From Paenibacillus albus (GTDB lineage: Bacteria; Bacillota; Bacilli; Paenibacillales; Paenibacillaceae), in contig NZ_CP034437.1 in NCBI RefSeq assembly GCF_003952225.1, positions 4,168,501-4,232,500 on the forward strand: 64,000 nt of DNA, in the 5' to 3' direction. The notes beneath the pieces are model-generated. The model was not told the DNA's origin, made no database searches, and was given only the letters and a program-made list of their open reading frames with translations. A program made the translations under genes and the position numbers. Shown here one piece after another: positions 35,064 through 43,710 of the stretch; within the stretch, counting starts at the first letter, position 1, and each line of letters starts with the position of its first letter.

Positions 35064-35720
35064 ATGTGTAAACCATTTATTAGAAATCATGACTATAATT
35101 TTATAAACAAGCAAGCAGGCTACTTGCTGCATGCACTCCGAACGGTTGGGGATCCGAAGATCGTCGCATCGGTTAGATCTGAAGCGCAAGCCAAGGTGGC
35201 GGAGTTATTCGCGGAATTGACAGATGAACAGAGTGCGATGCTATCATCTATTTCGGACCTGCAGTCAGCCGAGGATCTTCAGAAGTATTTGCAGGCACTC
35301 GAGCGTTATCGGGATGAGTTTCCTTCGCCTACGGCCAAGGAGATCCAAAATCTCTATCCAAAATCCAAGAAGCTGAAGTTACCCGATTTTGCGCAGCTCG
35401 AATACCGCAAGGTTTCCTATTTGAGCTGGACTGATATTTCGAGTAATCGGATGTATATCGTGTACCCTTCGGGCGGCGGGAAATTCATCGGCTTGGAAGG
35501 CCGTTATGCGGAATGCAAGAAGAAGAGCTACTGCTTTGTCTGCAACCGGTTGGAGGAAGTAGTGCTGTTCTCGGCGAATGCCAAGAAGAAACCCGTGAAT
35601 GCCTCACCCGATTATTACAAGACGATAGGCAACTATGTTTGCGCGCACGGTCATACGTGCAACAAGAACATCACGGATGTTGCTTCATTAGAGAGGTTTA
35701 TTGCATCCGTTGTCGGATGA
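35064..35720 (+). CDS. FusB/FusC-family EF-G-binding protein
   Basis: About 218 residues: an N-terminal helical bundle (MCKPFIRNHDYNFINKQAG, which contacts EF-G in this family) and a C-terminal zinc-binding domain with CFVCNRLEEVVLFSA and CAHGHTCNKNI (Cys-x2-Cys, then Cys-x-x-x-x-Cys with His). FusB-type proteins bind elongation factor G and free it from ribosomes stalled by fusidic acid; chromosomal relatives are common in Gram-positive bacteria. ATG 35064 has AAGGGG nine bases upstream. It is preceded by a leader-peptide attenuator, which supports antibiotic-linked control. Confidence 0.85.
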   Translation: MCKPFIRNHDYNFINKQAGYLLHALRTVGDPKIVASVRSEAQAKVAELFAELTDEQSAMLSSISDLQSAEDLQKYLQALERYRDEFPSPTAKEIQNLYPKSKKLKLPDFAQLEYRKVSYLSWTDISSNRMYIVYPSGGGKFIGLEGRYAECKKKSYCFVCNRLEEVVLFSANAKKKPVNASPDYYKTIGNYVCAHGHTCNKNITDVASLERFIASVVG

Positions 35721-35835
35721 CGTTGGAGTTTGTGTTGACCGGGAATAGCATTCGGAACAAGTTAACAGGGCCATCCTTTGCGGATGGCCCCTTTTCCGGC
35801 TTGATCCTCCCTTTCACATCCCGTTTCAGGATGGG

Positions 35836-36852
35836 CTACTCTGAAATGGATGCTGCAGCCACCTGCAATGCATTAATCACCTTATCGCACCACTGATCAA
35901 ATTCAATATCTTCTTTCTGATGCTCGGGATGGGCTAGTATATAATCCACAGTATGCTTAATCCCTTGATCAAAGCGAGTTGTTGCTACAAATCCCGGAAC
36001 AAGTCTCTTCAGCTTAGAATTATCGAATACAACGGAATTCGCCTTATCTCCAATCAGCCCACCTCGATAATCCTGTTTGCTGCAAGCGGCGAGAAACTCA
36101 GATGAAACATGAACTGCTTGAAGCTTTACCCCAAGAGCATCGGCTATCGCCTCGTAAACTTGATTCCAAGTGACGGTTTCATCGGAAGTAATGTGAACCG
36201 ACTCCCCGATTGCATGAATATTGCCCATCAAACCGATGAACCCTTTTGCAAAATCGCGATTATGAGTCATCGTCCAAAGGGAAGTCCCGTCTCCATGAAT
36301 AATCACAGGTTTGTTTGCCAACATACGTTGTGCTACCTGCCAGCTTCCATTCTTCCCATGCACGCCAAGCGGTATGGAACGCTCATCATAGGTGTGACTA
36401 GGTCTTACAATTGTGATGGGGAAGCCTTCTTCACGATATTTCTTCATCAAGTATTCTTCGCAGGCGATCTTGTTTCTGGAATATTCCCAATACGGATTAG
36501 AAAGCGGCGTGCTTTCTGTAATGCGATAATCCGATAGAGGTTTTTGGTAAGCAGAAGCGGAACTAATAAAAATAAACTGCTTCGTTTTACCGTGGAACAA
36601 ACGGAAGTCTCTTTCCAATTGCGCGGGATGAAAAGCGATAAAATCCGCTACGACATCAAAGTTCAAGCGATGGATAAGCTGCGATACTGCTTCCTCGTCG
36701 TTAATATCTGCTTGAAGGATTTTCACATTAGCTGGGAGGCTCTCATTTCGATTTCCTCGATTAAGGAGATATAGTTCACACCCTGCTTCTGATAACTGTT
36801 TGGTGATTGCCGAACTAATCGTTCCCGTACCTCCAATAAACAACGCCTTCAT
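35836..36852 (-). CDS. NAD-dependent epimerase/dehydratase family protein
   Basis: About 338 residues, extended SDR fold: MKALFIGGTGTISSAITKQL (nucleotide site), FIFISSASAYQKPL and YSRNKIACEEYLMKKY, the Y-x-x-x-K pair near residue 140, and a C-terminal substrate domain. Probably acts on a nucleotide sugar or related compound. ATG 36852 has GGAGG eight bases upstream; the longer frame lacks a site. It is convergent with the FusB-like gene. Confidence 0.88.
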   Translation of the reverse strand: MKALFIGGTGTISSAITKQLSEAGCELYLLNRGNRNESLPANVKILQADINDEEAVSQLIHRLNFDVVADFIAFHPAQLERDFRLFHGKTKQFIFISSASAYQKPLSDYRITESTPLSNPYWEYSRNKIACEEYLMKKYREEGFPITIVRPSHTYDERSIPLGVHGKNGSWQVAQRMLANKPVIIHGDGTSLWTMTHNRDFAKGFIGLMGNIHAIGESVHITSDETVTWNQVYEAIADALGVKLQAVHVSSEFLAACSKQDYRGGLIGDKANSVVFDNSKLKRLVPGFVATTRFDQGIKHTVDYILAHPEHQKEDIEFDQWCDKVINALQVAAASISE

Positions 36853-37014
36853 ATCACACCTCCGAAAATAATGTAAAGTATAGCCCAAGCCTTTTTTCGC
36901 ACATGTAACTAGAATTCTCTATGGGATTCCCTACTCCTGCCCCGTTACTTCAACAAAAAACGGATACCTTTGTTCAACGTACCGATAAGCAGCACACAAT
37001 CCACAGTTAGTCTG

Positions 37015-37542
37015 CTATTGGACAAAACCTTTTGGCAAAATTGAAATGGTGATTTCACTCATTCGTTCAGGGGTTGTTGACATATCATCATCGAACCAAA
37101 GCAACAAGGTGTTGTAGATACCTCCGGTATGATAATATTTCTTGCACTTTTCTTCAAAGGTTAGTGAACTACTTCTCGCGGCATTACTAAACATTTCATG
37201 AAGTGACTCTAGAAGCAAATTGCTTAATCCCTGCTTGCAAATAAGTAATAATTCTTTCTTGTAGTTATAGAAGTGAGTAAACATTTTATGGAGGTAATTC
37301 TCGAGTGAAATACTCTCCTCACTATAGACTTCAAGAAACTCATACAATATTTTCTTAAAGTAAAAAATAACAATTTCATTCTTCGATTGAAAGTTTCTAT
37401 AGTAAGTTGAACGATTGACTCCAGCTTTTGCAGTGATTTCATTTATTTTGATTTCCTCAAATGATCTTGTTCTCATTAGAATTAATAAACTTTCAGCTAT
37501 GTATCCTTTCATCATCTCTGTTGTTGTGTGTTTTCTTCTCAA
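37015..37542 (-). CDS. TetR family transcriptional repressor
   Basis: The 175-residue protein has a TetR-type HTH (SLLILMRTRSFEEIKINEITAKAGVNRSTYYRNFQSKNEIV, about residues 15-56) and a TetR_C_8-like C-terminal domain of about 120 residues. The start is TTG at 37542, with an imperfect AAGG-type site about 13 bases upstream; ATG nine codons in is the alternative. A 36-bp perfect palindrome 66 bases upstream is the obvious operator, shared with the divergent membrane protein gene. Confidence 0.85.
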   Translation of the reverse strand: MRRKHTTTEMMKGYIAESLLILMRTRSFEEIKINEITAKAGVNRSTYYRNFQSKNEIVIFYFKKILYEFLEVYSEESISLENYLHKMFTHFYNYKKELLLICKQGLSNLLLESLHEMFSNAARSSSLTFEEKCKKYYHTGGIYNTLLLWFDDDMSTTPERMSEITISILPKGFVQ

Positions 37543-37585
37543 AGCAACAAAACCCTTCCTTTTGTCGCTTCTAAGGTACCGTCCA

Positions 37586-37614
37586 TTGACACAAGAAGTT
37601 ACGTGCCGTACTCT
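37586..37614 (+). promoter_or_regulatory. SigA-type promoter overlapping the TetR operator
   Basis: TTGACA is followed after 17 bases by TACTCT, whose bases lie inside the left arm of the palindrome. Repressor binding would block it. It drives the rightward small membrane protein gene. Confidence 0.55.
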
Positions 37615-37643
37615 TTAAGCAACATATGTTGCTTAAAGAGTAC
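37608..37643. promoter_or_regulatory. 36-bp perfect palindrome, TetR operator
   Basis: The left half reads GTACTCTTTAAGCAACAT and the right half is its exact reverse complement, centred on CATATG between 37625 and 37626. The core AAGCAACAT/ATGTTGCTT looks like a TetR-family operator. It lies between the TetR gene and a divergent gene. Confidence 0.75.
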
Positions 37644-37709
37644 TCAACTGAATTGAATATTGTCAAGGTGTATGACGTATCTGATGATAATGAACGAAGG
37701 AGAATGTGT

Positions 37710-38005
37710 ATGTGGGAATTATATGTTTTTAGCTTTTTTGCAGGTTTGTTTTTGACTAATGGAGTACCTCATATAATAAAAGGAATCACAGGTCAAAAAA
37801 TCAAACTCCATTTGGCAAGCCTTCTTCAGCTATAGTCAACGTGCTCTGGGGTTGGGTTAATCTTGTTGTAGCCGCAATATTACTTCACTTTGCTAACGTA
37901 CATACTGATGACTATTTAGCGCACGCACTATTCGCAGTAGCAGCATTACTTAAGGCTCTTGGTTCAGCTAGGCTTTGGTCTAATCACCCTGAATATAACA
38001 AGTAG
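37710..38005 (+). pseudogene. Small membrane protein gene with a frameshift (about 98 residues intact)
   Basis: ATG at 37710 has GGAG seven bases upstream and opens MWELYVFSFFAGLFLTNGVP and HIIKGITGQK, then runs out of frame at six As (37795-37800). One added base there restores QTPFGKPSSAIVNVLWGWVN, AAILLHFANVHTDDYLAHAL, ALGSARLWSNHPEYNK and TAG at 38003. The restored protein has three membrane helices and resembles small uncharacterised DoxX-like or transport-related proteins often controlled by TetR regulators. A base-calling error in the homopolymer is as likely as real decay. Confidence 0.65.
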
Positions 38006-38210
38006 GTTAAGTACAGCTGCTTCAAGCTTGTGTTTTTCATCTACTTGTTTGAGAAACTGAGCCCAATTCATAGCTTGATCTCCTCATGCATAAAGGTTAT
38101 AGCGATCGGTTGTTTACAGATTGCGATTTTGGATAGTATGATTAGTGACATTGCATATAATAAGCCATTGATTGCGCAGTTACCAAATTATGAATGGGGA
38201 GAAGTCCAAA

Positions 38211-38531
38211 ATGCCATACATTCAAATTGAAGGAAAAGGCTCCTTTGAAGTTGCAGAAGGTACTAAACTCGTGCTTGCTTTGGAGGATAACGGGGTAGAC
38301 ATATTGCACCGCTGCGGCGGCAATGCCAAATGCACGACGTGCCGGGTCGAAGTGGATGGAGACGCCGGTCCGGTTGGTGAAGCGGAGGCTGCTCTTCTGC
38401 AGGCCAAAGGCATCGAGGAATCGAACATCCGTTTATCGTGCCAGATTCGAGTACATAACGATCTTACTGTAAAACCGGTAATGACGGTATCGTCATCCGG
38501 CCTGGAGCGAGGCAATCGGCCGCAAGACTAA
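38211..38531 (+). CDS. 2Fe-2S ferredoxin
   Basis: About 106 residues, plant-type 2Fe-2S ferredoxin fold: LHRCGGNAKCTTCRVEV (Cys-x5-Cys-x2-Cys) and LSCQIRV (fourth Cys). The first interval is one longer than the usual Cys-x4-Cys-x2-Cys, as in adrenodoxin-like and many Firmicute stand-alone ferredoxins. It carries electrons; partner not apparent from neighbours. ATG 38211 has GGGGAG nine bases upstream. A terminator follows. Confidence 0.9.
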   Translation: MPYIQIEGKGSFEVAEGTKLVLALEDNGVDILHRCGGNAKCTTCRVEVDGDAGPVGEAEAALLQAKGIEESNIRLSCQIRVHNDLTVKPVMTVSSSGLERGNRPQD

Positions 38532-38559
38532 CCGATCGCGAACCAGCTTCCGGGCTCGT

Positions 38560-38606
38560 AACCACGCTAAGGCATTCTCGCATGAGGTGCTCAGCGTGGT
38601 TTTTTA
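38560..38606 (+). terminator. Terminator behind ferredoxin
   Basis: AACCACGCT pairs with AGCGTGGTT, followed by five further Ts. Just right of it, on the minus strand, a 19-codon frame (ending AWFGELAKAIH, stop near 38606) may be a gene remnant; nothing else is seen in 38607-38672. Confidence 0.75.
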
Positions 38607-38672
38607 ATGGATGGCCTTGGCCAATTCACCGAACCAAGCATGGAGATAACCCTCTTGCATCATTTCAATGAT

Positions 38673-38705
38673 AAAAGCTGCCGTCTGTTGATTACGGCAG
38701 CTTTT
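38673..38705. terminator. Bidirectional terminator next to the ankyrin gene
   Basis: AAAAGCTGCCGT pairs with ACGGCAGCTTTT, with T-runs on both strands. It closes the leftward ankyrin gene. Confidence 0.8.
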
Positions 38706-38755
38706 TAGCACTTTATTTGAAGATTAACTTATGACAAAGTCTTCTAACAAACCTT

Positions 38756-39355
38756 TTATTTCGTTCTCTCTAGAATATCAACGATGCTGGTTAAGCCATT
38801 TTTTCTCGCTATTTCCAAAGGGGTTTTCCCGTTTTTATCTTTAATATTAATGTCCGCACCATGTTTAATAAGCAAATTAGTTATATCTGTATAAGTTTCC
38901 CCTCTATTAGGGTGAAATGTTACTTCATACAGAGCGGTATATCCCAATTCATTAATATGGTTAACTGCTACATCCGTTTTTTCTAACAGGATCTTTGCCA
39001 CTTCATAATATCCTTGTTCGCAAGCAGGGATTAATGGAGTTCCGCCATAAATATTTAGAAGCTTCATATTTGGTTTATATTCAAGCAATACTTTAACAAC
39101 CTCAAGTAAGCCGTTCGCAGAAGCATAATTTATAGGATTTCTGTCTTCAGTATGAATACCATAAGCATCTACATCAGCATTATTTTCAAGCAAATATTTC
39201 ACTACTTCTGGGTTATTATTCATAACTGCAACCATGAGTGCCGTCTGCCCGTTTGCATCTTTTTCATTAATATCAACACCATTTTCAACTAATAATTTCA
39301 TTTTGTTTAAATCACCATTTGTTATTTCATTAAAAAATTCTTCGATCCTGTTCAT
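38756..39355 (-). CDS. Ankyrin repeat protein
   Basis: The 199-residue protein consists of about six ankyrin repeats (KDANGQTALMVAVMNNNPEVVKYLLENNADVDA; then NPINYASANGLLEVVKVLLEY, TPLIPACEQGYYEVAKILLEK, TALYEVTFHPNRG, INIKDKNGKTPLEIARKNG). It has no signal peptide. Such repeat proteins bind protein partners. In Firmicutes, lone ankyrin proteins of this size are frequent immunity proteins or housekeeping scaffolds; nothing here decides. GAGG lies eight bases before ATG. Confidence 0.9.
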   Translation of the reverse strand: MNRIEEFFNEITNGDLNKMKLLVENGVDINEKDANGQTALMVAVMNNNPEVVKYLLENNADVDAYGIHTEDRNPINYASANGLLEVVKVLLEYKPNMKLLNIYGGTPLIPACEQGYYEVAKILLEKTDVAVNHINELGYTALYEVTFHPNRGETYTDITNLLIKHGADINIKDKNGKTPLEIARKNGLTSIVDILERTK

Positions 39356-39423
39356 TTAGCACCTCGTTATTTAATATATTGAAAGAAATTATTGCCACAT
39401 CCACTTCTCGCCTTTTACTGTTT

Positions 39424-40269
39424 TCAACAATTTCTTGCGGGACGATGACGATTCCACTTCAGCGGTTCTACATCCCCATCGTATTGTGCCATTAACGGTG
39501 CGATCATGTCTTTTGCAGATTGAGGCCAATCCTCAGGAACTTCAGTCGACATCCCTGCAATAAATCCCTGAACGGGCTCAGCTAAAGCTTGCATATCTGG
39601 ATGGAACCATAACGTAATTACAGTTCTGCGTTCATTCGAGTCATTGGAGTGTGAGGCATGCAAAAGTCTGGAATCTCCGATGACCAAATCACCTGCTTTT
39701 ACTTCCACATTTATTTCATCAGGTCGATTTGAGAAAGCTGGCAGCTCCAAATTAGATGCTTCAGCCAATTGTTTCGAATGAGCTTCTTCCAGCAGAGCAT
39801 GCAGCGGATTGTCTTGAATATGCGAGCCAGGGATGACACGCAAACAACCGTTTTCTGGTGTTGTATCAACTAGATAATACATAAGAAATAATTGCTGGGG
39901 CACATCGCCGAACCCGTGTGGATCATCCCAACATGCATAGTCATAATGCCAGAATAATCGGGGACTTTGAGCCGGTTTACTGATCACATAGCCGCTTGTA
40001 AATTTGGGGTCGGCATACCCGAGAGACGTCAGTCCATCTAAAGCTTTCGGCCAGGCAATTAATTCTGCGAAAACAGGATCCACACTAATGCTTATCATAC
40101 TACCCGTCGAACGCTGTCGTTTCATATCCTCCGCTGATTGTTGAGCAAGCAATTCTTCGGTTACTTGGCGGATTTTATGAAGCATAGAAGGATCGAGTAT
40201 ATTGGGGACAATACAATATCCTTGTGTGAGTAATTGTTCACGTTTCTCCTTCAATATAATTGTTGTCAC
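39424..40269 (-). CDS. Phytanoyl-CoA dioxygenase (PhyH) family protein
   Basis: The 281-residue protein has the Fe(II)/2-oxoglutarate oxygenase ligands: LFWHYDYACWDD (His-x-Asp, about residue 107) and DSRLLHASHSNDSNERRTVITLW (distal His and the 2-oxoglutarate Arg). PhyH-type enzymes hydroxylate small molecules. The start is GTG 40269, nine bases behind AAGGA. Substrate unknown. The ankyrin gene on the same strand is 68 bases further on and may be co-transcribed. Confidence 0.88.
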   Translation of the reverse strand: MTTIILKEKREQLLTQGYCIVPNILDPSMLHKIRQVTEELLAQQSAEDMKRQRSTGSMISISVDPVFAELIAWPKALDGLTSLGYADPKFTSGYVISKPAQSPRLFWHYDYACWDDPHGFGDVPQQLFLMYYLVDTTPENGCLRVIPGSHIQDNPLHALLEEAHSKQLAEASNLELPAFSNRPDEINVEVKAGDLVIGDSRLLHASHSNDSNERRTVITLWFHPDMQALAEPVQGFIAGMSTEVPEDWPQSAKDMIAPLMAQYDGDVEPLKWNRHRPARNC

Positions 40270-40468
40270 GACTCATCTTCCTTCCCCGGATTGTCTTTCG
40301 CCTGCTACAGATCAAATATTAATTTCCACATCCTAACTGAGATTTGCACAGCTATAGTAAGCTGCCTAGTAGAGTAATATTCGTTGCTTATTGGAAGTAT
40401 CCTCCTTCTATGGAGATTGTCGCAAATGGTCTTCGTTTAGCGACGCTAAAATATTGCTTATTGTCTTC

Positions 40469-40517
40469 ACTGCCCGTTAACGTAAGGAAGCCGCCGAACC
40501 ATGCCGGCAGCTTCGTT
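40469..40517. repeat. Intergenic hairpin repeat, copy D
   Basis: CTGCCCGTTAACG followed by a GAAGCCGCCG/CGGCAGCTTC hairpin with one mismatch. It lies between the PBP and PhyH genes and probably terminates the PBP transcript. The rest of 40270-40589 shows no gene. Confidence 0.5.
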
Positions 40518-40589
40518 TTAGGTTTTTATAATGAGCTTTTCAAATATCCAACGTTCCCCGGTAGCCTATTAACCTATTAACCCTGATAC

Positions 40590-42671
40590 CTAGTGTCCTG
40601 CTGTTCTCCCACTTGCTGCCGTGCCGCTTGTCTTCGTGCCAGTCCCAGCAGTTCCGTCAGCTGTATTGGTCGGCTTCGGATGCGGCGTACCGTCCAAGCC
40701 GATGTACTCGTCGTATGCGTCGAAAATTTTCCGCGCAATCGGAGCTGCGCCGAAAGCGCCGAATCCGCCATCCGGCACGACGACCGCTACGGCGAGAACG
40801 GGATTTTCCGCAGGGGCCAAAGCTATAAACACGGAGTTCTCGACCTTCTTCCGGTCACCAACGTCTTGCTCGGACGTACCGGTTTTGCGCAGGAAGTTGT
40901 ACTTGAAGCCATCGAAGCCCTGCACGCTAACTCTGCTCATGCCGTTGTACACCTCGTCCCAGTATTCTTTCGGGAACGACACGGTATTTAATACTTTCGG
41001 CATGAAACTCTGCACCGTTTTCCCGTTCTGATCCAAGACTTTGCCCACGAATTGCGGCTGCATCCGCTTGCCCTTACTGCCCAGCACCACCGCGTATTGC
41101 GCCAGCTGGAGCGTCGTATATTTGGCCTGCTGCCCGAAGGACGCTCGGATGAGCGCCGACTGCGAGCTCGCAGTTTCGGCTTCATGATAGTAATCGATTA
41201 CGCCTTTGCTCTCGCCAAGCAGCCCGCTTTCGGTAGTTACGCCGAGTCCAAACTGCTTGACATAATTGTCCCACACGTCAACGCCTTTGACGCCCTTGTA
41301 CTTCTGATACAGCCTGTTCCCAACCATCGCAGCCATGAACGTATTGGATGAATGCGCGATTGCGCCTGCGGCGTCGAGTGGGCCATACGCATGGCCTTGC
41401 GAGTCATGGATCGCGACCGGAGGATTCGATTTGCCGAAGGTGAATACTCCCGTGTCATTGTACACTTCATGGGTCGTGAATAAATGCTCGTTCAAGCCGA
41501 TAAGCACGGAAAGCGGCTTCTGCGTGGAGCCGAGCGGCACCATCGACGAAGGATGGCGATTGCGCTCTTTCGCGTCTGCATACGGCGGATAGGCCTGGCG
41601 AATGGTGCCGTTTGCTTGAAAATACGCCGTTTTCTCCAAGTCCTCCGGGCTGATCGAGCCTCCTTCCCAGACGCTCGGATCGTAATCCGGCATGCTGGCC
41701 ATAGCGACAACCTTGCCTGTCTTCACTTCCATGGCAACGGCATAGCCCGTCGTCGCATCCGCGCCGTCTGCATAGAAGCCCGGAGCCGTCTTCATAAAGG
41801 CGAGATGGTCCATAATGGCCTGCTGCGTTAGCATTTGCACACGCTTGTCGATGGTCAGGTACAGATTGTCCCCTTTGATAGGCGCAGTGAGCTGAGGCGG
41901 ACCGATAATCAGCTCTTTCGCGTTGACGGGATATTCCTTCAGCCCGTTCTGACCGCGAAGCAAGTCCTGGTACATATATTCAAGCCCGTCGACCCCGACA
42001 TCCTCGTCGTCCAAATATTGCTGTTTTACGTCTTCCTCATCCGCAATGCCCTTATATTTGGTCATCGATTCCCGAACGCCGCGGTATTTCTTCAGATAGC
42101 CTATAAGCTGCACCGCGACATCGTCCTTGTCGTAGTTGCGGACGCTCTCCTCCACGATATCGAAGCCTGGGTACTGCTCGCGGTTCTCAGAGAAATAGGC
42201 GATCTCCTCGTTGGTGAGGCCCATCTTGATCCGGCGCGGGACCGCATACGTATTTTGAATATGCCCAAGGTCCATACGCTTCCTGATTTCTTTTATACTA
42301 ATTGTCTGGCTCGGCTTGCCGTATTTGGCGAAAATATCGAACAGTTTCTGCGCCAACTTGTCCGCGTCCGCATCATTCAAGCCCGGCTGGATGGTGTAAT
42401 ACAGCGATTGTGTTGAAGTCGAATACGCCAGCTGCTTACCCTGAGAATCCAAGATATTGCCGCGGATCGGCGGTATTTTCACCGGCCTCGTGCTGTTATC
42501 GTTCAATTGCGCCTTAAACTTCGGGGCGTCGACGAACTGCAAAACTGCAAGCCGTACGATCAATATGCTGAATACGATAAACGTCATTCCGAAAAAAATA
42601 TTCAAACGCAGTGAAAACGCATTTCGTTTGCGGATTTCTTGGCTTCTCGGGTCTTCTTTTTTCGATTTCAT
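40590..42671 (-). CDS. Class B penicillin-binding protein (PBP2/PBP3-like transpeptidase)
   Basis: About 693 residues: cytoplasmic tail, one membrane helix (IFFGMTFIVFSILIVRLAVLQF, about residues 21-42), a PBP dimerisation domain, and a transpeptidase domain with VPLGSTQKPLSV (Ser-x-x-Lys, nucleophile Ser), AHSSNTFM (SxN) and FLRKTGTSEQD (KTG). It cross-links peptidoglycan outside the membrane, as in cell elongation or sporulation. The tail is Thr/Gly-rich. ATG 42671 has AAGGAG eight bases upstream; the earlier ATG has none. No rodA/ftsW partner is adjacent. Confidence 0.92.
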   Translation of the reverse strand: MKSKKEDPRSQEIRKRNAFSLRLNIFFGMTFIVFSILIVRLAVLQFVDAPKFKAQLNDNSTRPVKIPPIRGNILDSQGKQLAYSTSTQSLYYTIQPGLNDADADKLAQKLFDIFAKYGKPSQTISIKEIRKRMDLGHIQNTYAVPRRIKMGLTNEEIAYFSENREQYPGFDIVEESVRNYDKDDVAVQLIGYLKKYRGVRESMTKYKGIADEEDVKQQYLDDEDVGVDGLEYMYQDLLRGQNGLKEYPVNAKELIIGPPQLTAPIKGDNLYLTIDKRVQMLTQQAIMDHLAFMKTAPGFYADGADATTGYAVAMEVKTGKVVAMASMPDYDPSVWEGGSISPEDLEKTAYFQANGTIRQAYPPYADAKERNRHPSSMVPLGSTQKPLSVLIGLNEHLFTTHEVYNDTGVFTFGKSNPPVAIHDSQGHAYGPLDAAGAIAHSSNTFMAAMVGNRLYQKYKGVKGVDVWDNYVKQFGLGVTTESGLLGESKGVIDYYHEAETASSQSALIRASFGQQAKYTTLQLAQYAVVLGSKGKRMQPQFVGKVLDQNGKTVQSFMPKVLNTVSFPKEYWDEVYNGMSRVSVQGFDGFKYNFLRKTGTSEQDVGDRKKVENSVFIALAPAENPVLAVAVVVPDGGFGAFGAAPIARKIFDAYDEYIGLDGTPHPKPTNTADGTAGTGTKTSGTAASGRTAGH

Positions 42672-42878
42672 GGCAGCACTCCTTATGGAGTCATTACAAA
42701 TCTTGTTACTATAATGAATCATCTAACACTCAGATAATGTAATTTATTCATGGAAGGTGTTTTTAAGACACAGTTCAACTAAACTGCCCTGTTCGTAAAG
42801 CATTCTCCCCGCATTGCATCGCCCACCCGAGGGTTGAATTTTCCATACCTTGAGTATTCGAGAAGCTAGTACGTTCCC

Positions 42879-42922
42879 CTGCCCGTCAACGCAAAAACGG
42901 CCGCCATAGGAGGCAGCCGTTT
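42879..42922. repeat. Intergenic hairpin repeat, copy E
   Basis: CTGCCCGTCAACGCAA followed by an AAACGGC-x-GCC / GGC-x-GCCGTTT hairpin. A shorter related word, CTGCCCTGTTCG, lies at 42783. No gene is seen in 42672-42945. Confidence 0.5.
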
Positions 42923-42945
42923 AAGCTGTTACTGAAAAACGCGAT

Positions 42946-42974
42946 AAGGCACATGGATCGATTCCACGTGCCTT
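42946..42974. terminator. Terminator behind msrA
   Basis: AAGGCACATGG pairs with CCACGTGCCTT with one A-C mismatch; T-runs occur on both sides (TTTTTT on plus, GTTTTT on minus). Confidence 0.75.
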
Positions 42975-42987
42975 ATTTTTTAATAGA

Positions 42988-43506
42988 TTATTGGTTCCAA
43001 TTGTCGCTAATAAACTGATCACGACCAGACTTTTCACGGTCTTCTTTATAATATTTAGGGTTCTTCTTATGATAGTCTTGATGATAATCCTCGGCTAAAT
43101 AGAATGTAGCAGCAGGTAAAATTTTCGTTACAATTGGTTTGTCAAACCGTCCGCTTGATTCCAAAGCTTGTTTGGATTGAAGCGCCAACTCTAACTGTTG
43201 CTCGTCATGGTAGAATATAGCAGTTGAATATTGTGTCCCGCGATCATGGAATTGTCCAAATTCATCGGTTGGGTCAATCTGCTGCCAATAAAGTTCAAGT
43301 AATCTCTCATATGGGAATAGCTCTGGGTCAAATGTAATCTGAACGGCTTCAAGATGCCCCGTTGCGCCTGATTTAACCTCTTCATACGTAGGATTTGCCT
43401 CTGAGCCTCCGGTGTACCCTGATACGATACCCTTGATCCCCGGCAATTCTTCGAATGGTGTAACCATACACCAGAAACACCCGCCTGCAAAGGTTGCGGT
43501 TTGCAT
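42988..43506 (-). CDS. msrA: Peptide-methionine (S)-S-oxide reductase MsrA, cytosolic
   Basis: About 172 residues with the catalytic ATFAGGCFWCMVTPFEELPG motif (second Cys of GCFWC present, so two Cys are adjacent in the active site), SGYTGG, PTYEEVKSGATGHLEAVQI and AEDYHQDYHKKNP. It repairs methionine-S-sulfoxide. No signal peptide, unlike the fused MsrAB encoded nearby. ATG 43506 has AGGAGG nine bases upstream; a longer frame starts 93 bases earlier without a site. Confidence 0.95.
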   Translation of the reverse strand: MQTATFAGGCFWCMVTPFEELPGIKGIVSGYTGGSEANPTYEEVKSGATGHLEAVQITFDPELFPYERLLELYWQQIDPTDEFGQFHDRGTQYSTAIFYHDEQQLELALQSKQALESSGRFDKPIVTKILPAATFYLAEDYHQDYHKKNPKYYKEDREKSGRDQFISDNWNQ

Positions 43507-43710
43507 GTTCTTTAATCCTCCTAAGATGTCATTCACCAATTTGTTAACTTCATCCCTCTGGTCAAGCTTGATAATACCATATTGATAGCACAATTTCATT
43601 GTGGAACGGTCAACCTCAAAGGCATCATCATTTCACAGAAACTGATCATCAGAGTGTATACCTACAGAGAGGAAAAACACGTACACTGTTAAGTATAAGG
43701 AGGTGGTTCG

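Noticed and set aside
34896-35189. Minus-strand frame of 97 codons over the FusB leader
   Set aside because: It has no ribosome site and runs antisense into the FusB-like gene; the plus-strand leader ORF explains the region better.
38600-38672. Short minus-strand frame ending AWFGELAKAIH as possible gene end
   Set aside because: Only 19 codons without a ribosome site; I could not name a parent family, so it is mentioned only as a possible remnant.
41835-42416. Plus-strand open frame of 193 codons inside the PBP gene
   Set aside because: It is the antisense frame of a conserved penicillin-binding protein, rich in Arg and His as such shadows are.
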